DNA from: Akkermansiaceae bacterium
GTDB lineage: Bacteria; Verrucomicrobiota; Verrucomicrobiia; Verrucomicrobiales; Akkermansiaceae
Reading direction: 5' to 3'
DNA length: 47,079 nucleotides
Assembly: GCA_025457665.1 (NCBI GenBank)
Contig: JALOTY010000021.1
Coordinates: forward strand, 1-47,079
The notes under the pieces are model-generated. The model saw only the letters and a list, made by a program, of their open reading frames with translations. It did not search any database and was not told where the DNA came from. A program made the translations under genes and the position numbers. Of the stretch, positions 43,547 to 47,079 are shown one piece after another. The first letter of the stretch is position 1; every line of letters starts with the position of its first letter.

Positions 43547-44620
43547 TCACTCGATGACCTCGAGGCGGAAGTATTCGCGCGTGGCGGCGGCGGGGCTGAC
43601 CGTGATGTTTCCGGTGGCACCGGCGGGCAGAGGGTTCTGGCCGGTGCTGATGCGCGTGGTGGGCACGGGGGTCCACTGGCTGAGGTTGCTCGACACCATG
43701 AGGCGCAAGGGTGCGCCGCTGCCACCGATGGGCAGGGGGAGCCGATAGCTGCGATTGCCAAGAACCTGCGGAAGGTGCGGGCGGGCGTCTTCGATGGCAT
43801 CGAGACCGAGGCCCCAGGAAAGGATGTTGCTGATGCCGTCCTCGTTGTAATCGCCATCGCGCGGTGCGCCACGGATGCCTTCTTCGAGAGTCCACTGCAG
43901 GTAGCCGCTGGAGGAAACCGAGAGCGTCCCGGTGGCGCGGATGTAGCCTTCAGCCTGGATGCGGACCTGCTGGGTGCCTTCGCCTTGGAGTTGATCGATG
44001 TCGACCGGGAATTCGAGGGTCACCGAGTAATCGATGAAGCCCGGTCGCGTGCCGGTGCGGACGAGGGCGAGGGTGCCATCGCCTTCGCCGGGCCCGCCGA
44101 GGGGATCAGCCGGGGTGAAGGTTTCGTTGATGGGGGTGAGGGCACCAAACAATACCTGATAGTTTCCAGTGGCCGTGCCTTGATCCACGAGGAAGCGGAA
44201 CTGGGAAGAATCAAAGGTTCCGGTGACTGGATCCGAGATGATGCCCGGCGGGTTTGGAGTATCGATGGCGAAGGAGAGATTGGAGAAGGTGACGTTGTAG
44301 CTGCTGCCAAAGAAGGGTAAGCTTTTCGCAAAAACCAGGTTGTCGGTGGTCTCGCCCTTGGCCGTTCCGCGGCCTTGGCGGAGGGTCATTTCGATGGGAT
44401 CGTCCTGAGCGATATCGACCTCGATGTCGGCAAGGATGGTGCCGGCGAGGCGGGCTTTTTTGGTATCGGCGAGGCCCGCATTGGTGCCGGGTTGGACCGT
44501 GATCGTGATCGCATTGACTCCGGTGGTGAGATTGGGCGGGGTCAGTGTGAGCAGGCTGGTTCCCGGGGCGGCGTGAGCGGCGCAGGAGAGGGCCAGAAGC
44601 CAGCGGAGCGAGGGGGGCAT
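43547..44620 (-). CDS. Secreted beta-rich protein with C-terminal repeat motif
   Basis: 357 residues from ATG 44620; longer frames upstream are shadow. It has a signal peptide (MPPSLRWLLALSCAAHAAPG). The body is beta-rich and Thr/Pro-rich. Near the C-terminus DGDYNEDGISNILSWGLGLD is a calcium-binding type-3-repeat-like motif, followed by the RLMVSSNLSQWTPVPTT and EYFRLEV segment that ends many exported proteins of this phylum. It probably reaches the cell surface. No enzyme domain is seen. Confidence 0.8.
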   Translation of the reverse strand: MPPSLRWLLALSCAAHAAPGTSLLTLTPPNLTTGVNAITITVQPGTNAGLADTKKARLAGTILADIEVDIAQDDPIEMTLRQGRGTAKGETTDNLVFAKSLPFFGSSYNVTFSNLSFAIDTPNPPGIISDPVTGTFDSSQFRFLVDQGTATGNYQVLFGALTPINETFTPADPLGGPGEGDGTLALVRTGTRPGFIDYSVTLEFPVDIDQLQGEGTQQVRIQAEGYIRATGTLSVSSSGYLQWTLEEGIRGAPRDGDYNEDGISNILSWGLGLDAIEDARPHLPQVLGNRSYRLPLPIGGSGAPLRLMVSSNLSQWTPVPTTRISTGQNPLPAGATGNITVSPAAATREYFRLEVIE

Positions 44621-44864
44621 GCGGGGAATTAGGTCTTGGGGGAGGGGTTTGTCGAGGGCGCGCTTGGGGGAGGGGCCATGGGGTGCTTGTTTGATCTCGT
44701 GAAAAGGGCGGGTGGGGCTTGGGATCTTTTCGGTTTCAAGGGATGGGGGCCATGGGTGGCGATTTTCCATCTTGCGCCCGGGATTCTGGCCGTTAGGCTG
44801 CCCGCCGTGCCTGTGCAGATGCGCCCGGGTAAACGAACTCCGAAACAAACAACCATACGAGATC

Positions 44865-44984
44865 ATGAAAATCGCCAAGATCGTCCTCCTTGCCGCCGCC
44901 GCCGCTGGTTCCTTCCTCGCCGCTTCCTGCTGCGAAAGCGCTCCTGCTCCGGCCGCTCCGAAATACGTGGCTCCTGCCAAGTAA
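44865..44984 (+). CDS. Tiny lipoprotein, 39 residues
   Basis: MKIAKIVLLAAAAAGSFLAA then SCCESAPAP and an Ala/Pro tail. The lipobox is LAASC with a second Cys directly after. A strong terminator lies 45 bp past the stop. Paralogue-like to the next small gene at 45100. Confidence 0.65.
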   Translation: MKIAKIVLLAAAAAGSFLAASCCESAPAPAAPKYVAPAK

Positions 44985-45028
44985 TTGATCCTGCTTCCGC
45001 CGGTTTCCGGTGGAAATGACTTCAAATC

Positions 45029-45060
45029 GGGGCGGACTGCTTGACAGTCCGCCCCGAATT
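45029..45060 (+). terminator. Rho-independent terminator
   Basis: Perfect 11-bp stem GGGGCGGACTG / CAGTCCGCCCC (45029-45039, 45045-45055) followed by GAATTTT. Lies between the two tiny lipoprotein genes, so each is its own unit. Confidence 0.85.
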
Positions 45061-45099
45061 TTCGAGAGGATGCGCAGCCAAACACCAAAAACTCCGAAC

Positions 45100-45249
45100 A
45101 TGTTCCGACTTTTCGCCGCCCTTCTGGTCTCCGCCTTCGCGTTTCTGAGCGTCTCCTGCTGCTGCACCAGCGATACCAAGCCCGCGCCTCTGCGCCCGCT
45201 TCCGCAGTTCCAGGAAATGCCAGCGGCCGAGGTGGACTACTCCAAGTAA
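45100..45249 (+). CDS. Tiny lipoprotein, 49 residues
   Basis: MFRLFAALLVSAFAFLSVSC followed by CCTSDTKPAPL, a Pro-rich linker and an acidic end. The lipobox is LSVSC with two more Cys after it. Same plan as the 39-residue gene upstream. No ribosome-binding site is clear; flanked by terminators on both sides, which supports an independent transcript. Confidence 0.65.
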   Translation: MFRLFAALLVSAFAFLSVSCCCTSDTKPAPLRPLPQFQEMPAAEVDYSK

Positions 45250-45283
45250 TCCGCTTTTCCGCGTAGGACTGACTTTCCAGACA

Positions 45284-45325
45284 CCCCGCCGCTTCCGCAA
45301 CCCGGAGCGGCGCGGGTTTTTCTTT
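45284..45325 (+). terminator. Rho-independent terminator
   Basis: GC-rich imperfect stem CCCCGCCGCTTCCG / CGGAGCGGCGCGGG with a short loop, followed by TTTTTCTTTTT. Confidence 0.8.
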
Positions 45326-45402
45326 TTCCGCCCGATGCTTCGTCGCGCGGTTCGTCTGTTTTCGCCGGAAGATCGCTTCCCTGCCGCGCCGTATGGGCGG
45401 GG

Positions 45403-46883
<1,481 letters not shown>

Positions 46884-46884
<1 letters not shown>

Positions 46885-46911
46885 CGGGGAGCGGGGAGCG
46901 GGGAGCGGGGA
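46884..46911. repeat. Heptad tandem repeat, 4 x GCGGGGA
   Basis: Four exact copies of the 7-mer GCGGGGA, the first sharing one base with the sulfatase stop codon. Same period and copy number as the AGTGCCA repeat at 11634-11661. Confidence 0.9.
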
Positions 46912-46930
46912 AGAGAGGGGGCTTTGGTTT

Positions 46931-47079
46931 CAGCATTTGCCCTCGCTGCGCTCAGGCCATGCCAGTTTGGCTTCGCCGGAGATAAAGGTCGCCAAAGCTC
47001 CCGCCGCATTCAGCATTTGCCCTCGCTGTGCTCACGCCATGCCAATTTGGCTTCGCCGGAGATAGAGGTCGCCACAGCT
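46931..47079. repeat. Direct repeat, 80-bp period, truncated by the window
   Basis: Two units of about 69 bp start at 46931 and 47011 (each opening CAGCATTTGCCCTCGCTG) and differ at only about five positions; an 11-bp spacer separates them. The second unit reaches the window edge, so more copies may follow. No gene or CRISPR layout. Confidence 0.85.

Noticed and set aside
46931..47079. CRISPR array at the window end
   Set aside because: Units are about 69 bp with an 11-bp gap, only two copies are visible, and no cas genes are near.

Overview
The window is GC-rich chromosomal DNA from a bacterium that most resembles Verrucomicrobiota (Luteolibacter or Haloferula-like; inferred from gene content, not from a marker gene). 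Pointers are a PEP-CTERM protein ending in a short Arg-rich tail, a formylglycine-type sulfatase, a GH39 glycosidase, two LacI-type sensors, a Bat/MoxR operon, and spacers built of mosaic repeats. I see no rRNA, tRNA, CRISPR array, integrase or transposase. Shine-Dalgarno sequences are weak or absent before many genes, so several starts rest on signal peptides, domain boundaries or overlaps.

Left part (1-16.5 kb): two exported TPR proteins; a GntR-LacI chimeric regulator divergent from a small secreted SnoaL-like protein; a hotdog thioesterase; a secreted GH39 glycosidase; an ABC ATPase with a large membrane partner lying between repeat-bearing spacers; a secreted orphan; the PII protein glnB behind a near-perfect sigma-54 promoter; lysC; and a DUF2868/DUF3482 membrane-protein and GTPase pair.

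Middle (16.8-32.1 kb, all on the minus strand): a Fur-family regulator with a 7-1-7 operator heads sufC-sufB-sufD, and a two-gene nucleotidyltransferase cassette sits between sufB and sufD. Next comes a tightly packed eight-gene Bat-type operon: TlpA-like thioredoxin with a repeat tail, MoxR ATPase, DUF58 protein, DUF4381-like protein, two VWA proteins, a TPR protein and a 1229-residue membrane-anchored protein. It probably handles envelope stress or periplasmic protein assembly.

Right part (32.3-47 kb): a His-rich exported protein, a zinc-ribbon methyltransferase, rsgA, a PEP-CTERM protein, and a complete L-arabinose operon (araB-araA-araD) with a divergent LacI regulator. After these come a zinc-ribbon membrane protein, a MITE-like inverted repeat, a CAP-domain protein, a secreted protein, two tiny Cys-Cys lipoproteins, a sulfatase, and an 80-bp tandem repeat at the window end.

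The signals most worth following are the sigma-54 promoter of glnB, the Fur box with a Cys-poor Fur on the suf operon, the cassette inside suf, an over-represented heptamer CTAACAG/CTGTTAG that carries many of the rare TTA leucine codons, and a family of mosaic spacer repeats.
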